Positions 63,464 to 64,000 of a stretch of 64,000 nucleotides of DNA are shown here, in pieces (the first letter of the stretch is position 1; every line of letters begins with the position of its first letter). The translations under genes were made by a program, and so were the position numbers. The notes below the pieces were generated by a model. The model ran no database searches. It saw only the letters and a list, made by a program, of their open reading frames with translations, and was not told where the DNA came from. The stretch covers positions 5,704,001 to 5,768,000 of the forward strand of contig OZ250179.1 of the NCBI GenBank assembly GCA_965238125.1, in the 5' to 3' direction. The stretch is from UBA6623 sp965238125 (GTDB lineage: Bacteria; Acidobacteriota; Terriglobia; Bryobacterales; UBA6623).

Positions 63464-64000
63464 ATGAAAAACTCAATACCCCGCCGCAAATTCGTCTCCG
63501 AAACCCTCGCCGCCGCCGCCGCGCTGACCGCCGCCGGCGGCCTGGCGATTCGGACCTCCGCCGCCGCGCCCGCCGGGTCGGCCGCCCCTTCACCCAACGA
63601 CAAGATCAACGCCGCCCTGATCGGTGTCGGCAATATGGGCTCGGGGCACGTGAAGCGCCTGCTCACACGCCCCGACGTTCACATCAAGACCATCGTCGAT
63701 GTCGACCAGTCCCACGCCGAAAGAGCCCAGCAGACCGTGTATCGCGCCCGTGGTCACCGGCCCGACACAGAAGAAGACTTCCGCCGCATGCTCGAGGACA
63801 AATCCATCGACGCCGTCGTGATCGCAACGCCTCATCACTGGCACGCGCCGATGGCGATTCGCGCCATGCGAGCCGGCAAGGACGTCTATTGCGAAAAGCC
63901 CGCCTCGCACGTCTTTCGCGAAGGCCGTTTGCTCGTCGAGGCGGCCAAGAAATACGACCGCATCTTTCAGCATGGCACGCAAATGCGCTCGGCCGATACC
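63464..64000 (+). CDS. Tat-exported Gfo/Idh/MocA family oxidoreductase, 5' part
   Basis: The first 179 codons of an exported oxidoreductase, cut by the window edge. The N-terminus MKNSIPRRKFVSETLAAAAA is a twin-arginine signal (RRKFVSE). The Rossmann domain follows: KINAALIGVGNMGSGHVKRLL, IKTIVDVDQSHAERA, SIDAVVIATPHHWHAPMAIRA and the EKP motif DVYCEKPASHVFREGR. Exported members of this family are typical of Acidobacteriota and Planctomycetota and are thought to act on sugars with bound NAD. The ATG at 63464 is the only one fitting the signal; GGTCACC precedes it. About 340 bp upstream lies intergenic module copy C. Confidence 0.9.
   Translation, partial: MKNSIPRRKFVSETLAAAAALTAAGGLAIRTSAAAPAGSAAPSPNDKINAALIGVGNMGSGHVKRLLTRPDVHIKTIVDVDQSHAERAQQTVYRARGHRPDTEEDFRRMLEDKSIDAVVIATPHHWHAPMAIRAMRAGKDVYCEKPASHVFREGRLLVEAAKKYDRIFQHGTQMRSADT

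Overview
The window is a GC-rich (roughly 60% or more) bacterial chromosome segment. Gene content points to a free-living or host-associated Acidobacteriota, most like Bryobacterales/Solibacter relatives: a PSD1/DUF1549-DUF1553 cytochrome c protein, CRTAC1 (FG-GAP plus ASPIC/UnbV) and VCBS-repeat secreted proteins, a carboxypeptidase-regulatory-like secreted protein, Tat-exported Gfo/Idh/MocA, aldo/keto reductase and sugar-isomerase proteins, and a PQQ dehydrogenase paired with a cytochrome c. Some of these families also occur in Planctomycetota and Verrucomicrobiota, so the phylum is an inference. No rRNA, tRNA or CRISPR array was found.

Layout. 1-5.1 kb (minus): 5' end of accD, two membrane proteins, a small HEPN-like gene split by an IS630 element, and a secreted protein gene killed by an in-frame TGA and the same IS. 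5.2-14 kb: PSD1 cytochrome c protein, tsaB, a secreted aldo/keto reductase, an MFS transporter, an ABC-F ATPase. 14-22 kb: methyltransferase, secreted beta-lactamase-fold hydrolase, second IS630, an unknown gene whose stop codon is supplied by the IS, a PAS protein, CRTAC1 protein. 22-29 kb: acetoacetyl-CoA synthetase, a 56-bp direct repeat flanking a small membrane-protein gene, and an aminotransferase cut by an IS1380 element. 29-35 kb: lysS, LolC/E-type permease, oxidoreductase, DUF4143-type ATPase. 35.7-39.1 kb: a two-gene unit of a TIR/deoxyribosyltransferase-like protein and a Ser/Thr kinase, the kinase cut inside its catalytic loop by a third IS630. 39-47.7 kb: fucosidase remnant, heme/TPR remnant, orphan HicB, sugar isomerase, tag, amidohydrolase, FHA-GAF-AAA sigma54 activator. 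47.7-49.2 kb: long gene-poor stretch with a relatively AT-rich island holding two overlapping 54-codon ORFs. 49.2-64 kb: VCBS protein, PQQ dehydrogenase plus cytochrome c, prmC remnant, actin-like ATPase next to an amidase cut by a second IS1380, conserved secreted protein, rocD, a tandem pair of secreted paralogues, and the start of another Tat-exported oxidoreductase.

Two themes stand out. First, gene decay: at least eight genes besides the transposases are broken by IS insertion, nonsense change, frameshift or truncation, and every IS target can be rejoined in frame (or to a restored stop) by removing the IS and one target duplication. Second, the intergenic DNA is filled with several families of short dispersed palindromes and modules (27-bp CAGTGGGGCAGG repeat, a 100-bp multi-hairpin repeat, GTGAAGATTCTTTAT and GGTGACAGCCACCGAA motifs, and a TTGACA...TATCCT...CGAAACGAACC module found upstream of genes in matching orientation).
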